Notes: generated by a model from the sequence alone, not told the origin. DNA of 64,000 nt from an uncultured Gemmataceae bacterium (GCA_937923405.1 CALDUY010000006.1:1-64000); one strand, 5' to 3'. Counted from the first letter of the stretch, positions 15,480 to 24,982 are shown. A program made the numbers and translations.

Positions 15480-18400
15480 ATGCGCCATTTCCTCTCCTTT
15501 ATAGTATTTTTGGCTGGTGCGCCTTTTGTCTGGGGCCAGTCGCCGCCGAGTTATTCTCGGCAGATTCAGCCGTTCTTCACGCGCTATTGTGTCGAGTGCC
15601 ACAACGCCCGCGAGCCGGAAGGCGGCCTGAATCTGGAGAGTTACAAGCATCTGATGGAGGGCGGCGGACGCGGTGCCAGCCTGGAACCAGGCAAACCCGA
15701 CAGTTCGCGTCTGGTTGGTATGCTGGAAGGCAAGCTCAAGCCGGTGATGCCGCCCAAAAAGGCCAAGCAGCCGACGCCGAACGAGATCGCCCTAGTCCGA
15801 GCCTGGGTGCTGGCCGGCGCGCGGGACGATGGCTCGGCGGTGCGCGCCAGCTTGCCCAAGATCGCCCGCAAGTCAGCTCTGCCTCCTCCCGTGACGGCGC
15901 TAGCCTACGCGCCGGATGGCAAGCAACTTGCCGCTTCGGGTCGTGCCGAGGTGCTGCTCTTGCAAGGCAACGAGGTGATCCAGCGCGTGCCCAGCAAGTT
16001 CGACCGCGTCACCGCCCTGGCCTACGCTTCCACAGGCACCCTGGCGCTGGCCTCCAGCGAGGCTGCCGCCGGCCACGAAGTGCAACTGTACGACGCGGGC
16101 CAACTCGTCGCCGGTCCACGTCATGACGATGTCATTCAGGATCTCGCCTTCAGCCCCGATGGTCGCCTGCTGGCGACGGCCAGCTACGACCGCCGCATTC
16201 ACCTTTGGGACGTTCGCTCCAGTCGCTTGCTGCATACGCTGCGCGATCACAGCGACGCAGTGTATGGCGTGGCGTTCAGTCCGGATGGTCGGTTGCTGGC
16301 TTCGGCGGGAGCCGACCGCGCCGTGAAAGTCTGGGAGGTGGCCACGGGCAACCGGCTGTACACCCTGGGCGAAGCGACCGACTGGGTCTACACCGTCGCC
16401 TGGTCACCGGACGGCAAGCACCTGGCAGCAGGCGGCGTCGATCGCAGTCTGCGCATTTGGCAAGTGGATACCCGCGAGGGCCGTATCGTCGTGTCTGCCT
16501 TCGCCCACGAGGGAGCCATTCTTCGACTAATCTACTCTAAAGATGGTAAAACTATTTATTCTTTGGGTGAGGATCGCCTCGTCAAGCAGTGGTCGACGGC
16601 AACGCTGACGGAGAGCAAGGTCTATGCCAAGCAGCCCGAGGCAGTGCTGACACTAGCCGTGAACGAGACAAGCAAAGAGCTGGCCCTGGGTCGTTTCGAC
16701 GGTATTTTAGAAATACTGGATCTGAATAATGGTAAATCATTGCGTCGACCCATGCCGGCCAAGCCTGCGTTGCCCGGCGACCGTTTCCCTATCGTTGCTG
16801 AGCAGGAGCCGAACGACTCGCCACGTACCGGACAGTCTGTCCGATTGCCGCTGACCATCAGCGGACGACTCGATCGAGCCGGCGATCTCGACTGGTATCG
16901 CCTAGACCTGAACGAGGGGCAGGAACTTGGCGTTCGTCTGCAAGCGAGCAAGCCAGATCTCGTACTCAAACTGGTCGATCCCGAAGGTCGCACTGTGGCC
17001 GAGAGTACCTCGAAGCTGTTGGGCCACGTCTGCACTCGGGCGGGCAGCTATGCTCTTGGCGTCTGGGATCGTGACTATCGCGGTGGAGGCGACTGGACCT
17101 ATCGCCTGTCGATCGGTGACATCCCAGTAGTGACGGCGATCTTCCCGCTGGGGGTGCGGCGCGGCGAGACCGTGAACGTTCGCCTGGAAGGAGCGAACCT
17201 GGGCGCGACTCGCTCGGTGGCCGTGACCGCGCCGGGGTCGGCGACAATCGGTTCGCGTTTGCCGGTGCCGCTAGACGGTATCCTGGGATCGCCCACGCTG
17301 GTTGTCGGCGAGTTCCCCGAAGTTTTGCCGAACTCGCCTAATCGGCTACTGCCGCTGCCGGGCACGGCCAACGGCACCATCCATGCTCCCGGGGTGCGCG
17401 ATGACTGGCGCTTCACCGCCCGCAAGGGCGAGCGAGTGATTCTCGAAGTGAACGCGGATCGCCTCGGCTCGGCCCTAGACTCGACGTTGGAGATTCTCAC
17501 GTCCGACGGCAAGCCGCTGCCTCGCGCTGTACTCCGTAGCCTGGCCCGAACCTTCGTCGTCTTCCGCGATCACGACTCGCGCACCTCGGGTATTCGCATC
17601 GAATCGTGGAACGAACTGGCGGTCAACGACTGGATCTTTGTCGGCAATGATCTGATGCGGATTCAAGCCTTACCACGCAATCCGGATGATGATTGTCGCT
17701 TTTTCGAGGAGCAGGGGCAACGGCTGGGCTACCTGGGCACGACACCGTCATTTGTCATTCAGGGAACGCCGCTGTACAAGGTCAGCATTCATCCACCGGG
17801 CACGACGTTTCCGCCCAACGGCATGCCGGTGACAACGTTGTACTGGCGGAACGACGACGGCGGCCCTGGCCTGGGCAAGGACTCGCGCCTGGTGTTTGAT
17901 CCACCCACCGATGGCGAGTACCTGGTCCGGATCACCGACGCCCGAGGCGAGGGCAGCGCTCGGCACGGCTATCGGCTGACGCTGCGGCGACCGGCTCCGG
18001 ACTTCCAGATCAGCTTCAGCGTCGCTGGCGAGGTCAGCCGCGGAGCCGCCGTTCCCGTGCGCGTCAACGTAAAGCGCATTGATGAGTTTGACGGTCCGAT
18101 TACTCTGAAATTATTGGGACTACCGCCCCACTTCGCCGCACCGCCGACCAACCTTCCCGCCGGGGAAAACAGCACCGCGTTCAGTCTCTATGCCGAGGCT
18201 GCCGTCGTGCCGCCGACTTCCCCGGTGACCTTGGAACTGCAGGCGCGCGCGCGGATCGGCGAGCGTGAGGTGATTCGTAAGGCGACAGGTTCCTTGCCCA
18301 AAGTGATTCCGCCAGGCGATCTGGTCACGACCACCCGCCAACGAGAGGTGAGCATCCGACCGGGCGGTGAGGCGCGAATCACCGTCGAGATCGAACGCCG

Positions 18401-18638
18401 CAACGGCTTTACCGGTCGCGTGCCGATCGACGTGCAGGGGTTGCCGCACGGCGTGCGCGTGCTGGATGTGGGACTGAACGGCATTCTCATCACCCCCAAC
18501 GAGACGCGACGGACCTTCACGCTATACTGCGAACCGTGGGTCCAACCGATGGAACATCCCATCGTGGTGCTGACTCGTCGCGAGGGCAAAAGTGCCGAGC
18601 ATGCCGCTCCGTCGCTGCTGCTCCGCGTGGTCAAGTAA
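15480..18638 (+). CDS. Exported c-type cytochrome / WD40 / PPC-domain protein
   Basis: A 1052-residue exported protein. After the signal peptide (MRHFLSFIVFLAGAPFVWGQ) comes a planctomycete-type cytochrome c domain with CVECH (37-41) and the distal KPVMPPKKAKQP segment, where Met could be a heme ligand. WD40 repeats fill about 135-430 (for example LAFSPDGRLLATASYDRRIHLWD split over blades). A PPC-type beta-sandwich starts near 440 (EQEPNDS, DLDWYRLDL), followed by further beta-sandwiches to the end. It starts 18 bases after the DUF1549 gene. An ATG at 15465 is also possible; no strong Shine-Dalgarno decides. Confidence 0.88.
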   Translation: MRHFLSFIVFLAGAPFVWGQSPPSYSRQIQPFFTRYCVECHNAREPEGGLNLESYKHLMEGGGRGASLEPGKPDSSRLVGMLEGKLKPVMPPKKAKQPTPNEIALVRAWVLAGARDDGSAVRASLPKIARKSALPPPVTALAYAPDGKQLAASGRAEVLLLQGNEVIQRVPSKFDRVTALAYASTGTLALASSEAAAGHEVQLYDAGQLVAGPRHDDVIQDLAFSPDGRLLATASYDRRIHLWDVRSSRLLHTLRDHSDAVYGVAFSPDGRLLASAGADRAVKVWEVATGNRLYTLGEATDWVYTVAWSPDGKHLAAGGVDRSLRIWQVDTREGRIVVSAFAHEGAILRLIYSKDGKTIYSLGEDRLVKQWSTATLTESKVYAKQPEAVLTLAVNETSKELALGRFDGILEILDLNNGKSLRRPMPAKPALPGDRFPIVAEQEPNDSPRTGQSVRLPLTISGRLDRAGDLDWYRLDLNEGQELGVRLQASKPDLVLKLVDPEGRTVAESTSKLLGHVCTRAGSYALGVWDRDYRGGGDWTYRLSIGDIPVVTAIFPLGVRRGETVNVRLEGANLGATRSVAVTAPGSATIGSRLPVPLDGILGSPTLVVGEFPEVLPNSPNRLLPLPGTANGTIHAPGVRDDWRFTARKGERVILEVNADRLGSALDSTLEILTSDGKPLPRAVLRSLARTFVVFRDHDSRTSGIRIESWNELAVNDWIFVGNDLMRIQALPRNPDDDCRFFEEQGQRLGYLGTTPSFVIQGTPLYKVSIHPPGTTFPPNGMPVTTLYWRNDDGGPGLGKDSRLVFDPPTDGEYLVRITDARGEGSARHGYRLTLRRPAPDFQISFSVAGEVSRGAAVPVRVNVKRIDEFDGPITLKLLGLPPHFAAPPTNLPAGENSTAFSLYAEAAVVPPTSPVTLELQARARIGEREVIRKATGSLPKVIPPGDLVTTTRQREVSIRPGGEARITVEIERRNGFTGRVPIDVQGLPHGVRVLDVGLNGILITPNETRRTFTLYCEPWVQPMEHPIVVLTRREGKSAEHAAPSLLLRVVK

Positions 18639-18729
18639 TACCCTGCGTCCCCCTGCAACTGCTCTGGCGAGAACCCACTGGCCGGAGTAGGCTAGTGCGC
18701 GCCCAACGTGTCCGAGGGAGACCGTAACC

Positions 18730-19518
18730 ATGACGGAGCGAACGCCGATTCGAACCGGAGAAATCGATTGGGAGGAGGAAGCACGAAACTATCTGAGGCG
18801 TCTGCCGCGAGAGCATTTCATGGAATCGACTCGACAATCGACGCAGCGGAAGATTTTCGACGCCTCAATGGATCTGGTGCAGGCAGAGCGTCCGGATATC
18901 CATGCGTTCGGCGAGCTGCTGGTGCAATGGGATCGAGGTCGGCCGCGCCGAGTCGGGCAAGTAGTGCCGGACAACATGATCGTGCTTTACGATGGGCCGA
19001 TTGTAGCGAACACCAGTTATGTGGTGCATCAGCAACCGGCGAAACCCTTCTGGACGCTGGAGTATCTGTCGAAGCACAATCAACGGAAAGACTACGAGGA
19101 CAGCTTTTTGAAGTATGAAGAGGAGTTACTGGTTCCGTATTATCTGATGTTCCATCCCGACGAGCAGGAAGTGACGCTGTTTCGGCACAACGGCAGCAAG
19201 TATGTGGCTCAGGTGCCGGACGCGCGAGGCCGACTGAGTCTGCCGGAGTTAGAGATCGAGGTGGAACTGCTAGACGGTTGGCTGCGCTTTTGGTTCCGCG
19301 ATCGACTCTTGCCCCTACCGGCGGAGTTGCAACGCGAATTGAACGAAACCAGGAAAGTGCTGACCGCGACTCAGCTGGAGTTGGATCAGACCAAACAGAT
19401 ACTTTCGCAACAAGCCCAAGTCCTCAACGAGCGAACTCGCGAGCGTGATGAGGCTTTAGAGGAACTAGAGCGGTTGCGGCAAGAGTTGGCTCAGCTGCGC
19501 GGTTCCGCCGGGGCGTGA
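18730..19518 (+). CDS. Uma2 family (DUF820) putative endonuclease with coiled-coil tail
   Basis: A 262-residue protein. The Uma2/DUF820 restriction-endonuclease-like core covers about 30-195: VPDNMIVLYDG carries the acidic residue and FWTLEYLSKHNQRKDYEDSF the E-x-x-S-K element of a PD-(D/E)XK site, followed by LKYEEELLVPYYLMF. Residues about 197-255 are a heptad-patterned coiled coil (LQRELNETRKVL, LEELERLRQELAQL). Such proteins are multi-copy in planctomycetes and cyanobacteria, and nuclease activity is inferred from the fold. The ATG follows GAGGGAGA. It stands alone between two operons. Confidence 0.85.
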   Translation: MTERTPIRTGEIDWEEEARNYLRRLPREHFMESTRQSTQRKIFDASMDLVQAERPDIHAFGELLVQWDRGRPRRVGQVVPDNMIVLYDGPIVANTSYVVHQQPAKPFWTLEYLSKHNQRKDYEDSFLKYEEELLVPYYLMFHPDEQEVTLFRHNGSKYVAQVPDARGRLSLPELEIEVELLDGWLRFWFRDRLLPLPAELQRELNETRKVLTATQLELDQTKQILSQQAQVLNERTRERDEALEELERLRQELAQLRGSAGA

Positions 19519-19618
19519 GTCGCTCTTGCTCCGGCTTCCGTCGGTATGCTACAACCCGTTCCCGCGCTGATCGGCCCTCGGTAGCATTGAGTCCGCGCCG
19601 AAGGAACTCGACGGAATC

Positions 19619-21688
19619 ATGAAGAATTTTGCACGCGCCCTCCGCCATGCCTGGCCCTATCGGGGCCGATTGGTCATCTCCATCGTCAGCGCCTTCTTCG
19701 CAGCGATGCTGTGGGGAGGCAACTTCACCGCTATCTATCCCGTGCTGAAACTGCTCACCACGGGCAAGAGTCTGCACATTTGGGTCGACGAGGCCATCTC
19801 CGAGGTTCAGAGTGAAATCGAGGGCCTGCAGCGCGACGTCGACAAGCTCAGCGAAAGTGAAAAGGAACTGGATAAACTTCCCTCGACGCGCGAGGTCGAG
19901 AAGCGCAAACGAGCGATCAGCACGGATCTGTTGCGTCTGGAAACCAAACTACGCACCGCGCGATCTTCGTTGTGGTGGCTGCAAAAACTCCGCCAGCTGA
20001 TCTATGGCTTTTTGCCCGACGACTGCTTCCGCACCTTGGTTATCATCATCGGATTGGCTTTGTGCGGCGTGACGCTGAAATGTTTCTTCGAGTTCATTCA
20101 GGAATCGCTGGTCGGTAGTATCGTTAATAGATCTATTTATGATCTGCGAAATCGCTTTTATCGGAATGCGGTCCATCTCGATGTCAGTCAGTTCAACGAT
20201 CAGGGATCCACCGAGTTGATGGCTCGGTTGACCAACGATATGGAGTCGCTCGCCGCCGGGCTGAAGATGCTCTTCGGCAAGATTGTTGCCGAACCGTTGC
20301 GCGTCATCTCCTGCGTAGTGATTGCTTGCATGATTAGTTGGCAATTGACGCTGCTGTTTCTGATTCTTGTGCCGATTGCCGCTTTGTTGCTGTTCCGCAT
20401 CGGACGGATTATGCGGCAAGCAACTCGGCGTGTGCTGGAACGAATGTCGAACATCTACAAAATTTTGCAGGAGTCGTTTCAGGGCATCAAAGTCGTCAAA
20501 GCTTATACGAATGAGGCCTATGAACGTCGTCGTTTCCGAGCGGCCACACGCGATTACTGCCAGAAGGCTCAGAAGGTCGTCACCATCGAGGCGCTAGCCG
20601 ATCCGATCATCGAAGTTCTCGGCGTGGCCTCGGTGGCGATGGCGTTGCTGGTCGGCTCGTACCTGGTGCTGACCCGCGAGACGCACATCTTCAGCATGCG
20701 AATGACCAACTCGCCGTTGGAACCCGAGGCGATGCTGCAACTGTATATCCTGCTGGCCGCCATCGCCGATCCGGTGCGGAAGTTGTCCAGCGTGTTCACG
20801 CGCATGCAGTCGGCGTTCGCGGCGTCGAATCGTATTTTCGACTATATCGATCGCACTCCTCGGATATTGCCTAACCACGACGGACCACGTCTGCCGCGTC
20901 CAGCCTGGCTCGTCGAAGGAGCCGCCATTCACGAATTGCTTCCAGGGCGTCCGGCCTACATCGAATTTCGCAACGTCTGCTTCTCCTATCAACCCGAGAA
21001 GCCGATCCTCTCCAACATCCATCTTTCCGTCCGGGCCGGTGAGACGATTGCCCTAGTCGGTCCCAATGGCTGTGGCAAGTCGACGCTCATGGCCTTATTG
21101 CCTCGCTTCTATGACCCCGATCATGGCAGCGTCTTCATCGATGGACTAGATTTGCGGAAGGTGAACCTGCGTAGTCTGCGGCAACAGATTGCCTTGGTCA
21201 CGCAAGACACGGTGTTGTTTGACGACACGGTGGCGAACAACATCGCCTACGGCAGTCGGGGGGCGACCCGCGAGCAGATCATCCGAGCTGCTCGTCTGGC
21301 CAATGCCCACGACTTCATTCTGGCCTGGGCCAACGGCTACGACGAACGAGTCGGCGAGGGAGGCTTGAAGCTGTCTGGTGGTCAGAAGCAACGGCTAGCC
21401 CTGGCTCGGGCCATCTTGCGCGATCCGTCAATTCTGATTCTCGATGAATTCACTAGCCAGAATGACAGCGGCAGTGAGGCCGACATCTACCGCACCCTCC
21501 GTGAGTTCAAGTATGGCCGCACCGTGTTCGTCATCACGCATCGATTACACACATTAGAGATCGCGGATCGCATTGTTGTGCTGGAGGCGGGGCAGATCGT
21601 CGCCGTCGGCACCCACGCGGAACTCATCACCAGTTGTCCGACCTATCAACGTCTCCAAGAGGCACACAACCAGCGGCTGTGCGCTTGA
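19619..21688 (+). CDS. ABC exporter, fused permease and ATPase (MsbA-like)
   Basis: A 689-residue half-transporter. The type IV exporter membrane domain covers about 1-400, with a coiled-coil insertion at about 62-115 (EIEGLQRDVDKLSESEKEL) between helices 1 and 2. The nucleotide-binding domain has Walker A GPNGCGKST (about 481), signature LSGGQKQR (about 585) and Walker B ILILDE (about 605). The D-loop reads SQND instead of the usual SALD. Substrate is unknown; homologues move lipids, glycolipids or peptides. The following genes are glycosyltransferases, so a glycolipid is conceivable. Confidence 0.88.
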   Translation: MKNFARALRHAWPYRGRLVISIVSAFFAAMLWGGNFTAIYPVLKLLTTGKSLHIWVDEAISEVQSEIEGLQRDVDKLSESEKELDKLPSTREVEKRKRAISTDLLRLETKLRTARSSLWWLQKLRQLIYGFLPDDCFRTLVIIIGLALCGVTLKCFFEFIQESLVGSIVNRSIYDLRNRFYRNAVHLDVSQFNDQGSTELMARLTNDMESLAAGLKMLFGKIVAEPLRVISCVVIACMISWQLTLLFLILVPIAALLLFRIGRIMRQATRRVLERMSNIYKILQESFQGIKVVKAYTNEAYERRRFRAATRDYCQKAQKVVTIEALADPIIEVLGVASVAMALLVGSYLVLTRETHIFSMRMTNSPLEPEAMLQLYILLAAIADPVRKLSSVFTRMQSAFAASNRIFDYIDRTPRILPNHDGPRLPRPAWLVEGAAIHELLPGRPAYIEFRNVCFSYQPEKPILSNIHLSVRAGETIALVGPNGCGKSTLMALLPRFYDPDHGSVFIDGLDLRKVNLRSLRQQIALVTQDTVLFDDTVANNIAYGSRGATREQIIRAARLANAHDFILAWANGYDERVGEGGLKLSGGQKQRLALARAILRDPSILILDEFTSQNDSGSEADIYRTLREFKYGRTVFVITHRLHTLEIADRIVVLEAGQIVAVGTHAELITSCPTYQRLQEAHNQRLCA

Positions 21689-21706
21689 TGGCCAGGAATC
21701 GACTCC

Positions 21707-23209
21707 ATGATGCGTGGTCGTGCTATCTGGGTGGTGTTACTGCTTCTGGCCGTGGGGCTGTTCTTTCCTAAGCTCGCCGCGCGCGATCTGTGGTCGAGCC
21801 ACGAAGCCCGAGCCGCGATGGATGCCGAGAGTCTGCTGCGACCAGATAGCGACGGCGTGCCTCGGTTGCACGACGGCCGGCTGGAGATGCAGAAGCCGCC
21901 CCTGTATTACTGGCTAGTGGCCGGCCTCGGCTGGCTGCGCGGCGGTGTCGATGAACTGGCGGTGCGACTTCCCGCGACGCTGTCGGCGGTGGGCGTGGTG
22001 CTGATCGTGGCTGTCGGCGTTGGCGTGGGGCTACAGCGTCCGACAGCCGGCTTGCTTGCCGCCTTAGTGTTGGCGACGAGCATTCACTTTCCCTGGCTGG
22101 CCCGCATTGGCCGCATTGACATGCCCTTGACACTGACGGTGTCGCTGGCTTCGATCTGCTTTCTCGTCACGCTGCTGCGGGCCGATTCCTCGCGCGGGAG
22201 GTTGTGGCTGGGCTACCTGGCCTGTGCCGGAGGAGTGCTTCTCAAAGGACCAATCGGCTTGGCCCTGCCTGGAGCGATCGTCGCCTCTTTTCTGACCGTC
22301 GAACGGCGCTGGCGGGATTGGTGGTTGCTGTGTCCGTTCCGCGGTTTGCTGTTGGTCGCGCTGCTGGTCGTGCCGGTCTTTGTCTGGCTGGACGTCGTTT
22401 CCGACGGGCAGTTCCGCCGCGAATTTCTCTGGCTGCACAACGTCGAGCGTGGTCTGGGTGGTTCTCGTCTACGCTCGCATCCAGTCTGGCTGTATCTGCC
22501 GTATCTCTTGCTCTATCTGTTGCCGTGGAGCGTGCTACTGGTGCCTGCCTCGCTCTGGGCGGCGCGACACGATCGCCTGGCACGGGCTGGCTTGGCTTGG
22601 TTGCTCGGTGGCGTGCTGCTGCTGTCCTTGGCTCGGTTCAAGCGCGCCGATTATCTGCTTCCGGTTTATCCCGGAGCGGCAATTTTGCTGGGCTGTTGGC
22701 TAGAACAGCTGCTGACCACGGCCTGGCGGCGGGTCACGCTCGTGGGGATCGTTGCCGTGTCGCTGGTCATGCTGCTGGGCTGGAGTGTACGGCTGTTCGT
22801 GCTGCTTCCCGCGGAGGAACCGTATCGCGATTATCGCTTATTTGCTGCTCGGGTCCGTCAGCAAGCGGGGGGCGAGTCGATCGTCTTTTTCCGGGCCGAG
22901 GCGCACGCGCTGGCGTTCCGAGTGGGCCAGCCGCTGGAGCAGGTCGTAGAATGGCCGCGATTGCGGGAGCGGCTGCACGCGGCCGTTCCACACTGGATCA
23001 TCACGCCGCCGCACACGCTAGACGAGATGCGACAGCACCTTGACGGCTGGACGTTAGAGGAGATCCAGCGAACGACGGACCTAGCCGGCGGTCACCATGA
23101 ACGACCGTTGGTTCTGTTGCGAGCTACGCCGAGACTGCCTCATGCCAACGCCACCACGCCTGGAACCGATCACCGGCCAACCGATCAGCGTTGTGCTGCT
23201 GTCCGCTGA
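21707..23209 (+). CDS. Glycosyltransferase family 39-like (ArnT/PMT-type) membrane protein
   Basis: A 500-residue protein with about ten to eleven membrane helices. The first loop holds the catalytic-type acidic site LWSSHEARAAMDAESL, then MQKPPLYYWLVAGLGWL, which is the ArnT/PMT pattern, and LRLPAT-like and RFKRADYLLPVYPG segments follow. Such enzymes transfer a sugar from a polyprenyl-phosphate donor to lipid or protein in the periplasm. It begins 18 bases after the ABC exporter. The last 30 or so residues overlap the next gene and look unconserved. Acceptor and sugar cannot be told. Confidence 0.82.
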   Translation: MMRGRAIWVVLLLLAVGLFFPKLAARDLWSSHEARAAMDAESLLRPDSDGVPRLHDGRLEMQKPPLYYWLVAGLGWLRGGVDELAVRLPATLSAVGVVLIVAVGVGVGLQRPTAGLLAALVLATSIHFPWLARIGRIDMPLTLTVSLASICFLVTLLRADSSRGRLWLGYLACAGGVLLKGPIGLALPGAIVASFLTVERRWRDWWLLCPFRGLLLVALLVVPVFVWLDVVSDGQFRREFLWLHNVERGLGGSRLRSHPVWLYLPYLLLYLLPWSVLLVPASLWAARHDRLARAGLAWLLGGVLLLSLARFKRADYLLPVYPGAAILLGCWLEQLLTTAWRRVTLVGIVAVSLVMLLGWSVRLFVLLPAEEPYRDYRLFAARVRQQAGGESIVFFRAEAHALAFRVGQPLEQVVEWPRLRERLHAAVPHWIITPPHTLDEMRQHLDGWTLEEIQRTTDLAGGHHERPLVLLRATPRLPHANATTPGTDHRPTDQRCAAVR

Positions 23210-23936
23210 TCCCGCTGCCGACCGCCAAGCAATCGTCGCGGCCTGGCGCGAGTTCCTCACGGGTCGCAAGCTCGACCATGAGATTCTGGTAGTCGAGCAT
23301 CCCGCCGGTGTCGGAGCGGCCCTGCGTGACGGTCTGGCCCAGGCCAAGCATCCGCTGATCTGCTACGCGCCGTGCCAGGCCGACTACAAACCGGAGTTTC
23401 TCGGTCTGTTACTCGATCGCCGTTTTCGTTCCGCCGACCAGCTTGTGGACACGGCTCCGAGTCTGGAAATCGATCACGTTCATCTGATGTCGGGCTATCG
23501 AGCCGGCGATCCAGTGCCGTGGTGGCTGCGGCTAATCGGACGAGTATGGCGGCTGCTAGTATTGATCGCGCTGAGTCACTCTACACCGCCGCTGCCTGGC
23601 TGGTTAGGTTGGCGTCGGCACCTGGCCGGTTGGTTGGCGCGGGTCATCTTCGCTGTCCCCTATCGCGATGTCAGTTGTCCGTTTCGCCTCTTTCGCCGCG
23701 AGATTCTTCATCGGCTGCCGATTCAGTCCGACTCAGCGTTCGCTCACGTCGAACTGCTGGCCAAGGCGACTTTTCTGGGCCATCTGGTGGCCGAGGAGCA
23801 GCCACTCGACGTGCGCCCTGGGCCGTATCGTCATGATGCTCGGGCTATCTGGGCTGACGCCCGACGCCTGTTTCAACAGCCCGACTTTGGTCCACCTCCT
23901 GTTCCTCAGTTGACGACTGGAGAAGCCGGCTCATGA
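23142..23936 (+). CDS. Glycosyltransferase family 2 protein
   Basis: A 264-residue GT-A-type protein similar to dolichyl/polyprenyl-phosphate sugar synthases. It begins with QPISVVLLSADPA, has HPLICYAPCQADYKPEF at the place of the DXD region, and keeps YRDVSCPFRLFRREIL, a typical acceptor-side motif. A hydrophobic stretch (about 130-175) may sit on the membrane. Such an enzyme could make the polyprenyl-phosphate-sugar donor for the upstream GT39. The ATG at 23142 overlaps that gene by 68 bases; an ATG at 23097 would overlap by 113. Downstream it overlaps the prepilin peptidase start by 4 bases. Confidence 0.75.
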   Translation: MPTPPRLEPITGQPISVVLLSADPAADRQAIVAAWREFLTGRKLDHEILVVEHPAGVGAALRDGLAQAKHPLICYAPCQADYKPEFLGLLLDRRFRSADQLVDTAPSLEIDHVHLMSGYRAGDPVPWWLRLIGRVWRLLVLIALSHSTPPLPGWLGWRRHLAGWLARVIFAVPYRDVSCPFRLFRREILHRLPIQSDSAFAHVELLAKATFLGHLVAEEQPLDVRPGPYRHDARAIWADARRLFQQPDFGPPPVPQLTTGEAGS

Positions 23937-24982
23937 TGCTACTGCTGTATTTCTATCTGTTCGTGTTCTTGATCGGTCTCTGCGTCGGCAGCTTTCTCAA
24001 CGTCGTCGTCGGTCGGCTGCCCTACGAGAAGAGTTTGCTTTGGCCCAGCTCACGCTGCCCGTTCTGTCTGCAAGCGATTCGCTGGCACGACAACATTCCG
24101 TTGGTTAGCTACCTTGTCCTGCGCGGGCGCTGTCGTACCTGCCGACAGTCGATCTCGCCGCGCTACTTCTTCATCGAGCTGTTCACCGGGCTGGCCTTTG
24201 TGGCTCTGTTCCATCTGGAAATGGTCGCCAACGTGCTGGAACTGCCGACGATCACTCGGCTGGCGCGGTTTGCTCCGGGAGGCGTGCCGCTGGAGGCCAC
24301 GCTCGTTTACTGGCACCATGCAATCTTGCTGAGCTTCCTGCTCGCCGCTTCCCTGTGTGATCTGATGGACATGGAGATTCCGATTCAGATTCCGCTGGCG
24401 GGGACGGCGGTCGGCCTGGTGCTGGCGACGTTGTTGCCGTGGCCCTGTCCGGAGCAGTACTTTGGACCTGCCACCGCGGGACCGGCAGTGCCGCCATTTC
24501 CGCCCACGCGAGGAGTGTATGCCTGGCCGGTCTGGTATCCGCTGCCGAGCTGGCTGCCGCCGGGCAGCTGGCAACTGGGCCTGGCAACTGGCTTGGCCGG
24601 TAGCATCGCCGGTATGGCGCTGGTACGCATCGTCGCCGCTCTATTTGCCCTGGGAGCTGGCAAGGAGGGGCTAGGCTTGGGCGATGCCGACCTGATGATG
24701 ATGGCGGGAGCGTTCCTCGGCTGGCAGGCAGTGTTGATCGCCTTCTTCGTCGCTGTCGCTCCGGGACTGTTGGTCGGACTGGCGACGCTGATTTGGCGCG
24801 GCAACCAGGCCTTGCCCTATGGGCCGTCCCTGTCTTTGGGCGTGATGCTCACCGTGTTACTGTGGCCGCTGATCGGTCCAGCCTTCGCGCCGTTGATGTT
24901 CGATCCGTTGCTGATGGGGGGGCTGGCCGTCGCCGCCGCCGTCTCCCTCCTCGCCGTCAGTCTTCTGCTGCGAGTGATATAA
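23933..24982 (+). CDS. Prepilin peptidase (A24 family), leader peptidase/N-methyltransferase
   Basis: A 349-residue polytopic aspartic protease. The N-terminal part has FLIGLCVGSFLNVVVGRLP and a four-Cys zinc-type motif (Cys42, Cys45, Cys67, Cys70). The two catalytic aspartates fit Asp143 (CDLMDMEIP) and Asp251 (GLGDADL). A Pro/Trp-rich loop at about 170-212 is longer than usual. It should cleave and methylate the pseudopilins encoded at 142-2686 and the DUF1559 protein at 38129. It starts in an ATGA overlap with the GT2 gene, so it is part of that transcription unit. Confidence 0.92.
   Translation: MMLLLYFYLFVFLIGLCVGSFLNVVVGRLPYEKSLLWPSSRCPFCLQAIRWHDNIPLVSYLVLRGRCRTCRQSISPRYFFIELFTGLAFVALFHLEMVANVLELPTITRLARFAPGGVPLEATLVYWHHAILLSFLLAASLCDLMDMEIPIQIPLAGTAVGLVLATLLPWPCPEQYFGPATAGPAVPPFPPTRGVYAWPVWYPLPSWLPPGSWQLGLATGLAGSIAGMALVRIVAALFALGAGKEGLGLGDADLMMMAGAFLGWQAVLIAFFVAVAPGLLVGLATLIWRGNQALPYGPSLSLGVMLTVLLWPLIGPAFAPLMFDPLLMGGLAVAAAVSLLAVSLLLRVI

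Noticed and set aside
22204..23043. 279-codon plus-strand frame inside the GT39-like gene
   Set aside because: It is an alternate frame of a GC-rich membrane protein gene, rich in Ala/Arg/Gly with no coherent hydrophobic or domain pattern.
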